A DNA stretch of 64,000 nt, taken from assembly GCF_030345095.1 (NCBI RefSeq), contig NZ_CP128360.1, positions 558,001-622,000 on the forward strand, given 5' to 3'. Origin of the DNA: Solwaraspora sp. WMMA2056 (GTDB lineage Bacteria > Actinomycetota > Actinomycetes > Mycobacteriales > Micromonosporaceae). The notes under the pieces were generated by a model. The model was not told where the DNA came from and did no database searches. It worked only from the letters and a program-made list of their open reading frames with translations. Positions 51,548-59,827 of this stretch are shown here, one piece after another. The first letter of the stretch is position 1; each line of letters starts with the position of its first letter. The position numbers were made by a program, and so were the translations under genes.

Positions 51548-54103
51548 ATGACACCAGTCGCCGGCTCCCCGGCCGGCCGACACCCCGATCGCCAGCGGCG
51601 ACTGCGTACGTCCCTGCTGATCGCGGCGGCGGTCGCGGTCGGGTACGCCCTCGGCTCCGGCTGCTCCTGGTTGTTGTTCCACGCCTCGGCGGTCGGCGCG
51701 GTCTTCTTCCCACCGGCCGGGGTGACTTTCGGCGCGCTGGTGCTGGCCCACCGGCGGCACTGGCCGTGGATCCTCGCTGCGGCCGGCGCCACCGAGCTCG
51801 GCATCGATCTGTGGCAAGGGCTCGATCCGCTGACCGCCGCCGGTTTCGTGGTCACCAATGTGGCCGAGCCGCTGGTCGGTGCCACTCTGCTCCGGCAGCT
51901 ACGCCCCCAACGGATCGACCTGACCCGCTACCGCGACGCGCTGGCGTTCCTGCTCTGCGGGGTCGTCGCCGGCCCGCTGGTCGGCGCCGTGATCGGGGCC
52001 AGCACCAGCGCGCTGGCCATGCGATCCAGCTGGTGGGAGGCGCTCGGCCAGTTCTGGGCCGGCGACGGCCTGGCCGTGCTCACCCTCGGTGCCGCGCTGG
52101 TCGGCCTCGACTCGCTGCGCGGCCGGCTACTCGCCGGGCAGTTGACGCGCGGCGGGGCGACGCTCGCCGCGACCGGCGCGCTGACCACGATCGGCTTCTG
52201 GCCCCGGGAGGTGCCACTGGCGTACCTGCCGGTGCCGGTCCTGCTGGCGGTCGGCTTCCGGGGCCGGGTGGCGACGGTGGGCGCGGCGGGGTTCGTCATG
52301 GCGTTCACCGCCAATCTGCTCAGCGCCGCTGGACACGGACCGTGGTCGGGGCTGGCCGGCCAGCCCCGGTTGGAGGCGGCCTCGCTCCAGGTCTACCTCG
52401 CCGTGGTGGTCCTCGGCGCCTGGGCGCTGGCGATCGCTGTCGCCGAACGGGACCGGGCCCAGGCCGAGTCCCGCCGTGAGGTGGCGGCCCGCCGCCGCCT
52501 GCAGACCCTGCAGGACGTCACTGCCGGCCTGGCCACCGCCGCCACGTCGGACCAGATGGTCAGGGTCCTCGTCGACCGGGGCGTCGGTCTGGTCGCCGAT
52601 CACGGCGCGGTGGCGATCGTCGACGCCGCCGGGGCGCAACTGCGGACCTGGACGACCAGCGCCGTGCCGGAGCAGCTCGCCGTACGCTTCTCCGAGCTGC
52701 CGTTGACCGAGGCCGGTCGGCTGCCCGTCGTCGACGCGGTCCGCACCGGCCAGCCGATCCGGCTGCCGAACCTAGCCGCCGTCACCGCCCGCTACCCGGC
52801 GGTGGCGCAGACCCAGGCGCAGACCGGCACCCGCAGTCTGCTGGTGGTGCCGGTCCGGGTCGGTGACCGGTGCCTCGGCGCGTTGGCGTTCAGCTTCCAC
52901 CGCGACGACGCGATCACCCCGGAGATCGCCTCGATCGCCCAGACCCTCGCCGAACTCGCCGGCCAGGCGGTCGACCGGGCCGAACGGTACGAGGCCGAGC
53001 ACGCCGCCGCACACCAGCTGCAGCGGGCCCTGCTGCCGCAGATCTCCACCGACCTGCCGGGGGTCACCGCAGCGGTCTGCTACCGGCCCGCCGAACGCGG
53101 CCGCGACGTCGGCGGCGACTGGTACGACGTGTTCGAGCTGCCCGGCAACCGGGTGGGGATCGCCGTCGGCGACGTCGTCGGCCACGGTCTGGCCTCGGCG
53201 ATCACCATGGGGCGGCTGCAGCAGTCGCTGCGGTCGGTGGCACAGACCGGGGCCACCCCGGTCGAGGTCCTCGAAGCGCTGGACCTCGCCTGCCACACGA
53301 TCGACGGTGCCGACTTCGCCACGGTCGGGTACGCCGAGTACAGCCCGACCGACCGGCTGCTCACCTATGCCTGCGCCGGGCATCTGCCGCCGCTGCTGGT
53401 CGCCGACGGTGTCGGCCGGTACCTGACCGAGGCCCGTTCCCTGCCGCTGCGGCTGACTTCCCAGGCACGCACCCAGGCACAGCTCACGGTGCCCGAGCCG
53501 GCGATGCTGGTCTGGTACTCCGACGGGCTGGTCGAGCGCCGCGACCAGGTGATCGACGCCGGACTGGACCGGCTGCGGCGGGCCGCAGCCGGCCTGTCCG
53601 GCACCGAGCCGCAGATCTGGTGCGACCGGCTGATCGAGGCGATGGCCGACGACCGGGTGATCGTCGACGACACCGTGGTGGCCTGTGTCCGTCTCGGCGG
53701 CCTGCCGGGTGACGCGGCGAACGCGCCGGTGCTGCGCCTGACTCTGACCTCCCCGGCCGACCTGTCGACGGCCCGGCGGGCCCTGCGGGACTGGTCCGCC
53801 GGGCACGAACTCTCCCCGGACCAGGTGGACGCGCTGCTGGCCACCTGCAACGAGGCGTTGATCAACTCGTTGGAGCACGCCTACCACGGCCGGGCGACCG
53901 GGCCGGTCGCGCTGCAGGTGATGCTGCTCGACCGGCGCCAGGTCCGGATCGAGGTGACCGACCGCGGCCACTGGCGGGGGCACTCGTACAACGGCTCGGA
54001 GCGGGGTCGCGGCCTCGATCTGATCAACCGGATGGCCCGGCGTCTCGTGCTCGACCTCAGCGGCGGCGGCACCCGGGTCACCATCACCCTGCCCGGGCGC
54101 TGA
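51548..54103 (+). CDS. MASE1-GAF-SpoIIE phosphatase-HATPase regulator
   Basis: This 851-residue protein starts at ATG 51548. Eight N-terminal helices form a MASE1-type membrane sensor (VFFPPAGVTFGALVL, ELGIDLWQG). A GAF domain follows (about 315-480, SLLVVPVRVGDRCLGALAF), then a PP2C-like SpoIIE phosphatase (DVGGDWYDVFELPGNRVGIA, GDVVGHGLASAITMG, DDTVVACVR). Last is an RsbW-like HATPase (LLATCNEALINSLEHAY, VTDRGHW). Phosphatase and anti-sigma/kinase activities sit on one chain, so it may set the phosphorylation of an unlinked anti-sigma antagonist. No antagonist gene is adjacent. Confidence 0.92.
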   Translation: MTPVAGSPAGRHPDRQRRLRTSLLIAAAVAVGYALGSGCSWLLFHASAVGAVFFPPAGVTFGALVLAHRRHWPWILAAAGATELGIDLWQGLDPLTAAGFVVTNVAEPLVGATLLRQLRPQRIDLTRYRDALAFLLCGVVAGPLVGAVIGASTSALAMRSSWWEALGQFWAGDGLAVLTLGAALVGLDSLRGRLLAGQLTRGGATLAATGALTTIGFWPREVPLAYLPVPVLLAVGFRGRVATVGAAGFVMAFTANLLSAAGHGPWSGLAGQPRLEAASLQVYLAVVVLGAWALAIAVAERDRAQAESRREVAARRRLQTLQDVTAGLATAATSDQMVRVLVDRGVGLVADHGAVAIVDAAGAQLRTWTTSAVPEQLAVRFSELPLTEAGRLPVVDAVRTGQPIRLPNLAAVTARYPAVAQTQAQTGTRSLLVVPVRVGDRCLGALAFSFHRDDAITPEIASIAQTLAELAGQAVDRAERYEAEHAAAHQLQRALLPQISTDLPGVTAAVCYRPAERGRDVGGDWYDVFELPGNRVGIAVGDVVGHGLASAITMGRLQQSLRSVAQTGATPVEVLEALDLACHTIDGADFATVGYAEYSPTDRLLTYACAGHLPPLLVADGVGRYLTEARSLPLRLTSQARTQAQLTVPEPAMLVWYSDGLVERRDQVIDAGLDRLRRAAAGLSGTEPQIWCDRLIEAMADDRVIVDDTVVACVRLGGLPGDAANAPVLRLTLTSPADLSTARRALRDWSAGHELSPDQVDALLATCNEALINSLEHAYHGRATGPVALQVMLLDRRQVRIEVTDRGHWRGHSYNGSERGRGLDLINRMARRLVLDLSGGGTRVTITLPGR

Positions 54104-54128
54104 CCACGCGGCGCGTCACGCCGCGTGG
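54104..54128. terminator. Bidirectional hairpin terminator
   Basis: ccacgcggcg and cgccgcgtgg form a perfect 10-bp stem with a 5-nt loop, starting at the stop of the SpoIIE-type gene and 14 nt from the end of the convergent protease gene. Confidence 0.75.
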
Positions 54129-54142
54129 TCGACGCGCCGTGC

Positions 54143-54922
54143 TCAGCCCCGCATGGCCTGCCAGATCCAGCCGAGGATGTTGTCGATCCGGGAGGTCGTC
54201 TCGACGTCCGCGTGCGGGCAGCCCGGCCCGAAGCTCTCGACCGAGATCAGCTTCGGCGGGCCGTACTTCGGCTCGAGGAAGTACGGCGCGCCCGAGTCGT
54301 ACGGGCAGGCGCTGGTGTCCGCCGCCGGCTGGTGGCCGGTCACCCCGATGGTCGATTCGGCGATCTCGGTGACCCGGAACTGACCGGTACGCAGCACGGT
54401 GGAGGGCGTGGGCGCGACCGAGTCGACCGCCCCGTACCCGGTCAGTCGGACCAGATCGCCGGCCTTCGGGGCCCGCTTGCTCAGCGCGACCGGTGCGATT
54501 CCTCGTACCGGGGCGTCGAGTTTGGCCAGGGCCAGGTCGTTGGTGGGTGACTGGCGGACCGCGACGACGGTGCGGACCGTGCCGTTGTCGCCGGACAGGT
54601 CGGCGCGCCCGACGGTCGCGGTGGTCAGGTCGGCGACCGGCCGCTCGACGCGGGTGCCGGTGTAGTCCCGGAAGCAGTGACCGGCGGTGACCACCCACTG
54701 CGGGGCGATCAGCGCACCGGAGCAGGCGCTGTCGCGGCGACCGCCGTCGGCGGTCGGGATACCGGTCATGGTCAGCTTCACCGAGAACCGGTACTGGCCT
54801 TCGGGAACGATCTCCCCGTTGGCGACGGCGGCGGCCGGGCCGGCGATCATGGCGGCGAGACCGGCCGCGACGGCCAGCGCCAGCGCCGATTTCGTCAGGC
54901 GGGACACGAGCGTACGGGACAC
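54143..54922 (-). CDS. Secreted trypsin-like serine protease (S1)
   Basis: This is a 259-residue protein. A signal peptide (LALAVAAGLAAMIAGPAAA) is followed by an S1 domain with all triad motifs: VVTAGHC (His), NDLALAKLD (Asp) and DSGAPYF (Ser, in place of the usual GDSGGP). Cys pairs around His (SACSGAL/AGHC) and Ser (SACPYDSG/PGCPHAD) are present. The DSGAPYF variant is common among actinomycete secreted proteases of this type. The next gene on the same strand encodes an I36-type inhibitor, so the two may be a protease/inhibitor pair. Confidence 0.9.
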   Translation of the reverse strand: MSRTLVSRLTKSALALAVAAGLAAMIAGPAAAVANGEIVPEGQYRFSVKLTMTGIPTADGGRRDSACSGALIAPQWVVTAGHCFRDYTGTRVERPVADLTTATVGRADLSGDNGTVRTVVAVRQSPTNDLALAKLDAPVRGIAPVALSKRAPKAGDLVRLTGYGAVDSVAPTPSTVLRTGQFRVTEIAESTIGVTGHQPAADTSACPYDSGAPYFLEPKYGPPKLISVESFGPGCPHADVETTSRIDNILGWIWQAMRG

Positions 54923-55151
54923 GTTGGATTCCTCTGGGGATGGTGCCGCCGGCGCGCCCCCGACGACAGCTTGGGATCGATGGGCTCCACCGACCCTAGA
55001 ACGATCGACCGCCCAGCGGACACGGGCTATCGCCTACCTATTCGGGCACGCAGAACGACCGGCCGTGTTCGCAGCGACATCACTGGCCGTATCGACGGCT
55101 GCGGGTCACCGGCGGGCTCGGGCAGGTCACGGGCAGGCTGGAGCAGGTCGG

Positions 55152-55706
55152 TCAGCTGCAGATGCGGTAGACGTAGTCGGCCCGGTTGCGGTGCGGGCTG
55201 ACGTCGGCGACGGCCCGGTTCGCGACGCTGATCACGAAGAGCTTGGTGTCGGTGGCGCCGGTCTCGTCGAGGAACGTGGTGCTGCCGTGGCCGAGGTGGT
55301 AGTGCGCCGACTCGACGCGGTTGCGCCACCCCCAGTTGCCGAGGTCCTGCCAGCCGCAGTCGCTGAGTCGCCCCCGGGGGTAGCCGTAGTTGGTGCCGTC
55401 GTAGAAGCAGAACCATCCGCTCGGGCAGTCCGGTCCGGCGAGGACCCCGGTGCCGGCCGGGCGGGCCACGCTGACGACGAACCGACCGTCGGAGTAGGCG
55501 AGCTCGGTCTCGTTGATCCGGACGCCGCCGGGATGCGCGGCGAGGTACTCGGCGATCAACTGCTCGATGGTCGGGGCAGCCGGGTCGGGCTCGGGTTCGG
55601 CTACCGGGCGCGCCACGGCGGGGGTGCCGGTGGTCAGCAGAGTCAGGATCAGGGCGGTGGAAAGCAGCCATCGGCCGGGGCGGTGGGTGCGGGTGGGCAG
55701 CGTCAT
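55152..55706 (-). CDS. Secreted peptidase-inhibitor family I36-like protein
   Basis: This 184-residue protein starts at ATG 55706 with GGAG 8 nt upstream. A signal peptide is followed by a region of about 60 residues (TIEQLIAEYLAAHPGGVRIN), then an I36/beta-gamma-crystallin-like domain starting DCPSGWFCFYDGTNYGYPRG, with four or more Cys and a final YVYRICS. The I36 group includes the Streptomyces metalloprotease inhibitor SMPI; many members have unproven activity. It lies upstream of the S1 protease on the same strand, separated by 229 nt, so it probably has its own transcript. Confidence 0.8.
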   Translation of the reverse strand: MTLPTRTHRPGRWLLSTALILTLLTTGTPAVARPVAEPEPDPAAPTIEQLIAEYLAAHPGGVRINETELAYSDGRFVVSVARPAGTGVLAGPDCPSGWFCFYDGTNYGYPRGRLSDCGWQDLGNWGWRNRVESAHYHLGHGSTTFLDETGATDTKLFVISVANRAVADVSPHRNRADYVYRICS

Positions 55707-56091
55707 GTCGATCTCCACGGTTGGTGTCGGCCGGTCCGGCCGACTGACTGACTGACGGGACACTGTCGCCGCGCTCAGGCGATCAGCAGGTACGACGAGG
55801 ACGGCAGGCCCTCGCCCATCTCCCCAGTGTTTCATCAATATCCACATATAGTCGTAAGTAAATAGATGAAACTGCATCGCGTCCACTTTTCCCGGCACCA
55901 CCTGCAGATTTGCGCACATCAAGATCAATTCCAGATGCGTACGGATTTCATGGTCCACATGGTGGACGATTCCACCAAGATCGACGAGATTTCCTCATCA
56001 CGATCGGGCACGCTGACGCCTCTTATATGGCGGGTGCCGACGTCGGCGCCCCCGGCCGCGACCTTCCGCCGGACGAGGAGCAAGGAGAGTT
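55707..56091. promoter_or_regulatory. Divergent AT-rich intergenic region with inverted repeats
   Basis: These 385 nt carry no gene I can support. An AT-rich patch holds a perfect 8-bp inverted pair gtttcatc (55,829-55,836) / gatgaaac (55,865-55,872). Further on is the palindrome gtccac-atg-gtggac (55,953-55,967). The AAGGAGAG site for the sigma-factor gene is at the right end. Promoters for the I36 gene and the sigma-factor gene are expected here. Confidence 0.5.
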
Positions 56092-56643
56092 GTGGACGCA
56101 GAGGATGCGGCAGAGATCGACGCATGGCTCGCGGATCAGGTACGCGAGCAGGGATCTCTGCTGTGGACGGTACTGGTTCAACGGCTGGGCGACACCGGCG
56201 ACGCCGAGGATCTTCTGCAGGAGACGTTCATCAGGGCATGGCAGTACCGCCGGGCGGGACACCGGATCAGGCACCCGAAGGCGTGGCTCTACCGGGTCGC
56301 CTGTCGGTTGGCCGCCCGCCACCTCGCCAAGAGCCGGCAGGACCGGAGCGCCTGGCAGTTCGTCGCGTTGTCCCTGGTCGTCAGCAACGACGGTGACATG
56401 GGAGCCAGCGAGCTGCGCCAGGACGTGTCCCGGGTGTGCCGGCGGCTGAGCGAAAGGGACCGGGAGTGTCTGCGGCTCACGATCTGCGACGTCAGCACCG
56501 CCGACATCGCGGCGATGTTGCGGATGAGCCCGGCAGCGGTCCGGCAGTCGCTGTACCGCACCCGCGGTGCGCTGCACAAGGTGCGCGACGAGGTGCTCCG
56601 CCGGCAGGCCCGGCGGCGCGCTCCCGCGCACGGAAGGGGATGA
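56092..56643 (+). CDS. ECF-type sigma factor
   Basis: This is a 183-residue protein starting at GTG 56092 after AAGGAGAG. Region 2 is DAEDLLQETFIRAWQY and HPKAWLYRVACRLAARHLAK; region 4 is LSERDRECLRLTICDVSTADIAAML with the recognition helix SPAAVRQSLYRTRGALHKV. It is followed 4 nt later by a membrane protein of the kind often paired with ECF factors in actinomycetes, which is probably its regulator. Confidence 0.88.
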   Translation: MDAEDAAEIDAWLADQVREQGSLLWTVLVQRLGDTGDAEDLLQETFIRAWQYRRAGHRIRHPKAWLYRVACRLAARHLAKSRQDRSAWQFVALSLVVSNDGDMGASELRQDVSRVCRRLSERDRECLRLTICDVSTADIAAMLRMSPAAVRQSLYRTRGALHKVRDEVLRRQARRRAPAHGRG

Positions 56644-56647
56644 TCCG

Positions 56648-57880
56648 ATGGATCGACAGACCACCGAGGAAGACGTCCGCCGCGACGAGTTGGTGCGGCT
56701 GGCCGGCAAGGTCCTGCTGCCCAGGTCGGGCAGGATTCCGCCACCACCCGACATCGACGTCGTCGGGCTGATCGCGGCCGCTCACCGGCGCCCCGTACGA
56801 CGCTGGGCGACCGTGCTGCACGGCGTCTGGGCCGACCGGCCACGCCCACTGCTGCCGGACCGGCCGCGCATCCGCTGGGCCGGCCCGCCCCAGCCGCCCC
56901 AGCCGCCCCGGCCGGCGCGGCCGGCGCGGCTGCAGCCAGCCGGCCGGCACCGGCTCCGCCGATGGGGTCCGCCCGTCTTCCTCGCCGCGGTCGTGGTGCT
57001 GCTGGTCGGCGGCGTCGGCGCGCTACGGCCGTACGGCGACAGCGGCCCACCCGGACCCGGTTCCACCAGACCTGGCTCCACCGCAGCGGACCCTGCCGCA
57101 GCGGGTGACCCGGACGCACCGCTGCCGCTGACCACCGGCCACGGTGTCACGCCGGCCCGGCACCAGCTCGCCGGGATCGCCCGGCACGTCGACAGCCAGC
57201 CCGACCTCCCGGCCGGCGGCCGGTACACCTACGTCCACCTGCGTACCTGGTGGGGCGACGACCCGGCCACCGGGCTCACCGCCGGCTCCTACGACCAACG
57301 CCTGTGGTGGACCGGCGACCGCTCCGGGCAGGAGACCCGGACCGACCCGGCCGACCCGCAGGCGTCGCCGGAACTGGTCAGCTACCGGCCGGGCACGCTC
57401 GGCGTGGCGGTGCCGGACCCGTCCGCCGACCGGACCGTACTGGCCGGTCAGCTCGCCGAGGAACAACCGCTGGACGAGGGTCCGCAGGCCGTCCTGCGCT
57501 CCGTGGTCGGCCTCTACCGGTTCCACGACCTGTCCGCGCCGCACCGGGCCGCCGCGCTGGCCGTGCTCGCCGACACCGAGCTGTACACCCATGGGCCGGT
57601 GCTGGACCGGGCCGGCCGGTCCGGGGTGGCGATCAGCGCGACCGGAACGATGGACGGCACACCGACCCGCGACACGATCGTCGTCGACAGCGCGACCGGT
57701 CGGCTGCTCGGCTACGAACGAGTCGACCTGCCGGCGGGCGACCCGGACGCGACCGGGACCGTTGCCTACTACGTGGTCTTCCTCGACTCGGGTCGAGTCG
57801 GCCAGCTCGGCGCGGAACCCGGTGCCGCCGTTCGAGCCACTCGTATGCCGGATCGGCCAGGGCAGACTCCGCCGGCATGA
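56648..57880 (+). CDS. CU044_5270-like membrane protein, probable partner of the ECF sigma factor
   Basis: This 410-residue protein starts at ATG 56648 after GGAAGGGGA. A charged cytosolic part (1-115, with a Pro/Gln-rich PPQPPQPPRP stretch) precedes one membrane helix (VFLAAVVVLLVGGVGAL), a Pro/Thr linker and an extracytoplasmic domain (RYTYVHLRTWW, SYDQRLWWTGDRSG, DTIVVDSATGRLLGYERV) resembling the CU044_5270 family. That family typically lies next to ECF sigma genes and is thought to act as sensor or anti-sigma-like regulator; it lacks the classic HxxxCxxC zinc motif. Confidence 0.75.
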   Translation: MDRQTTEEDVRRDELVRLAGKVLLPRSGRIPPPPDIDVVGLIAAAHRRPVRRWATVLHGVWADRPRPLLPDRPRIRWAGPPQPPQPPRPARPARLQPAGRHRLRRWGPPVFLAAVVVLLVGGVGALRPYGDSGPPGPGSTRPGSTAADPAAAGDPDAPLPLTTGHGVTPARHQLAGIARHVDSQPDLPAGGRYTYVHLRTWWGDDPATGLTAGSYDQRLWWTGDRSGQETRTDPADPQASPELVSYRPGTLGVAVPDPSADRTVLAGQLAEEQPLDEGPQAVLRSVVGLYRFHDLSAPHRAAALAVLADTELYTHGPVLDRAGRSGVAISATGTMDGTPTRDTIVVDSATGRLLGYERVDLPAGDPDATGTVAYYVVFLDSGRVGQLGAEPGAAVRATRMPDRPGQTPPA

Positions 57881-57907
57881 ACCGGCACGGGCGGGGTAGC
57901 CGACGAG

Positions 57908-59827
57908 GTGACCGACATCGCCGGCTACGGGCTGCTGAGTGACTGCCAGGGCGCCGCCCTGGTGTCGCGGGCCGGGTCGGTCGACTGGTGGTGCCCGACC
58001 CGGTTCGACGCACCGAGCGTCTTCGCCCGGCTGCTCGACCCGCAGGCCGGGCACTGGAGCATCACCCCGGTCGGCCCGCACGCGACGTCGCGGCGCTACC
58101 TCGACGGCACGATGGTGCTGCAGACCGACTTCCACACCCCGACGGGTGACGTCCGGGTCACCGACGCCCTGGCCCTGGGTGGCGGCGAACGCGGTCACCA
58201 GATCGGGACGGCCTCGCCGCACCAGTTGCTGCGCCGGGTGCAGGCCCTCACCGGCACGGTGGAGGTGCGCGTCGAGGTGGCGGCCCGGCCGTCGTACGGG
58301 CTGGTCACGCCGGTGGCCACCGACGACGGGCGGCAGATCCGGCTGACCGGCGGCGCCGACCGGCTGGTCCTCACCGGCGACGCGCCGCTGACCGTCGTCG
58401 ACGGCGGGGCCACCGCGCGGCTGCGGCTCACCGCTGGCGAGACCGTCGGATTCACGCTGGCCCACTCGCCGGCCGACGCCCCACCGGCCGTACCGCTCGC
58501 GCCGGAGGCGCTCGCCGACACCGTCGCCGCCTGGCGGTCCTGGGACGACCTGCACCACACCTACCAGGGCCCCTACCGCGACCAGGTACGGCGCAGCGCG
58601 CTGGTGCTGCAGGCGCTGACCTACCAGCCGACCGGGGCGGTGGTGGCGGCCGCCACCACGTCGCTGCCGGAGGAGGTCGGCGGCGGTGCCAACTGGGACT
58701 ACCGGTACGGGTGGCTGCGCGACGGCGCCTTCACCATGCAGGCGCTCTGGGTGGCCGCCTGCCCGGACGAGGCGCAACGGTTCTTCGACTGGATGGCCGG
58801 ATCCACGGGTGTCCCGACCGACGGACACGGGCTGCCGGCGGGTCAGCCCGTACCGGTGATGTTCGGGGTCGGCGGTGAGCGGGACCTGACCGAACACACC
58901 CTGGACCACCTCGCCGGATACCGGGGGTCGCGGCCGGTACGGGTCGGCAACGCCGCCTGGCGGCAGCGGCAGCTCGACGTCCTCGGCGAGGTGCTGCACG
59001 GCGCCTGGATCATGCGGGACTACCTGGGCGGGCTGTCGGCGGGCACCGCCGGGTTCCTGCGGACCGTCGCCGACCGGGCCGCGACCGGCTGGACCGAGCC
59101 CGACGCCGGGATCTGGGAGGGCCGGGAAGGTGACCGCCACTACGTCACCTCGAAGCTGATGTGCTGGGTGGCGCTGGACCGTGGGGTGCGCCTGGCCGGG
59201 CTGCTCGGCGCGGACGCCGAGGTGAGCCGGTGGCGGCGGGCCCGCGAGGACGTACGGGCGGCGGTCCTCGCCCACGGTTGGAACGCCGACCGACAGGCGT
59301 TCACCGGCGCGTTCGGCTCCCCGCACCTGGACGCCGGGGTGCTGACCATGCCGATGATGGGATTCCTGCCCGGCACCGATCCCCGGGTGGTGTCGACCGT
59401 CGACGTCATCGAACGCGAACTGGGCCACGACGGTCTGGTGCAGCGCTGGACCGGCGACGACGACGAGGGAGCCTTTCTGATCTGCTCGTACTGGCTGGCC
59501 GAGGCCCTCGCCCTGGCCGGTCGACCGGACCGGGCCCGGTGGGTCTTCGACCGGGCCACCGGTTGCGCCAACGACCTGGGGCTGCTCGCCGAGGAGGTGG
59601 ACCGCCGCGACGACAGCCTGATCGGCAACTTCCCGCAGGGGCTGTCGCACATCGGTCTGATCAACGCGGCGTGGACCATCTCCCAGGTCGAGCAGGCCGC
59701 CGCCGGCACCGCTGATCAGACCAGCTCCGGCACTGCCGGTCAGGCTGCCCCCGGCACTGCCGGTCAGACCGGCAGCGGCGACGGCAGTACGCCGGCCAGC
59801 GGTAGCCGCTCCAGGTTGTCCCGGTAG
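57908..59827 (+). CDS. GH15 family glucoamylase/trehalase-like glycoside hydrolase
   Basis: This is a 639-residue protein. An N-terminal beta-sandwich (AGYGLLSDCQGAALVSRAGSVDWW) precedes an (alpha/alpha)6 barrel with NWDYRYGWLRDGAFTMQAL, the general-acid Glu in EPDAGIWEGREG, and IGNFPQGLSHIGLINAAW near the end. There is no signal peptide, so it is cytosolic. Such enzymes cleave alpha-glucans or trehalose. The last 40 residues are a low-complexity tail of GTA.Q repeats encoded by a 24-bp repeat. They overlap the 3' end of the convergent glycosyltransferase gene by 64 bp. GTG 57908 has no strong ribosome site. Confidence 0.92.
   Translation: MTDIAGYGLLSDCQGAALVSRAGSVDWWCPTRFDAPSVFARLLDPQAGHWSITPVGPHATSRRYLDGTMVLQTDFHTPTGDVRVTDALALGGGERGHQIGTASPHQLLRRVQALTGTVEVRVEVAARPSYGLVTPVATDDGRQIRLTGGADRLVLTGDAPLTVVDGGATARLRLTAGETVGFTLAHSPADAPPAVPLAPEALADTVAAWRSWDDLHHTYQGPYRDQVRRSALVLQALTYQPTGAVVAAATTSLPEEVGGGANWDYRYGWLRDGAFTMQALWVAACPDEAQRFFDWMAGSTGVPTDGHGLPAGQPVPVMFGVGGERDLTEHTLDHLAGYRGSRPVRVGNAAWRQRQLDVLGEVLHGAWIMRDYLGGLSAGTAGFLRTVADRAATGWTEPDAGIWEGREGDRHYVTSKLMCWVALDRGVRLAGLLGADAEVSRWRRAREDVRAAVLAHGWNADRQAFTGAFGSPHLDAGVLTMPMMGFLPGTDPRVVSTVDVIERELGHDGLVQRWTGDDDEGAFLICSYWLAEALALAGRPDRARWVFDRATGCANDLGLLAEEVDRRDDSLIGNFPQGLSHIGLINAAWTISQVEQAAAGTADQTSSGTAGQAAPGTAGQTGSGDGSTPASGSRSRLSR
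59705..59776 (+). repeat. Three 24-bp tandem repeats at the end of the GH15 gene
   Basis: Units starting at 59,705, 59,729 and 59,753 (ggcac(c/t)gc...) encode GTADQTSS, GTAGQAAP and GTAGQTGS. The third copy also supplies the stop and last codons of the convergent glycosyltransferase gene. Confidence 0.85.

Noticed and set aside
55027-55671. Minus-strand frame overlapping the I36 gene
   Set aside because: Arg/Pro-rich shadow frame; the I36 protein in the other frame has a signal peptide and Cys pattern.
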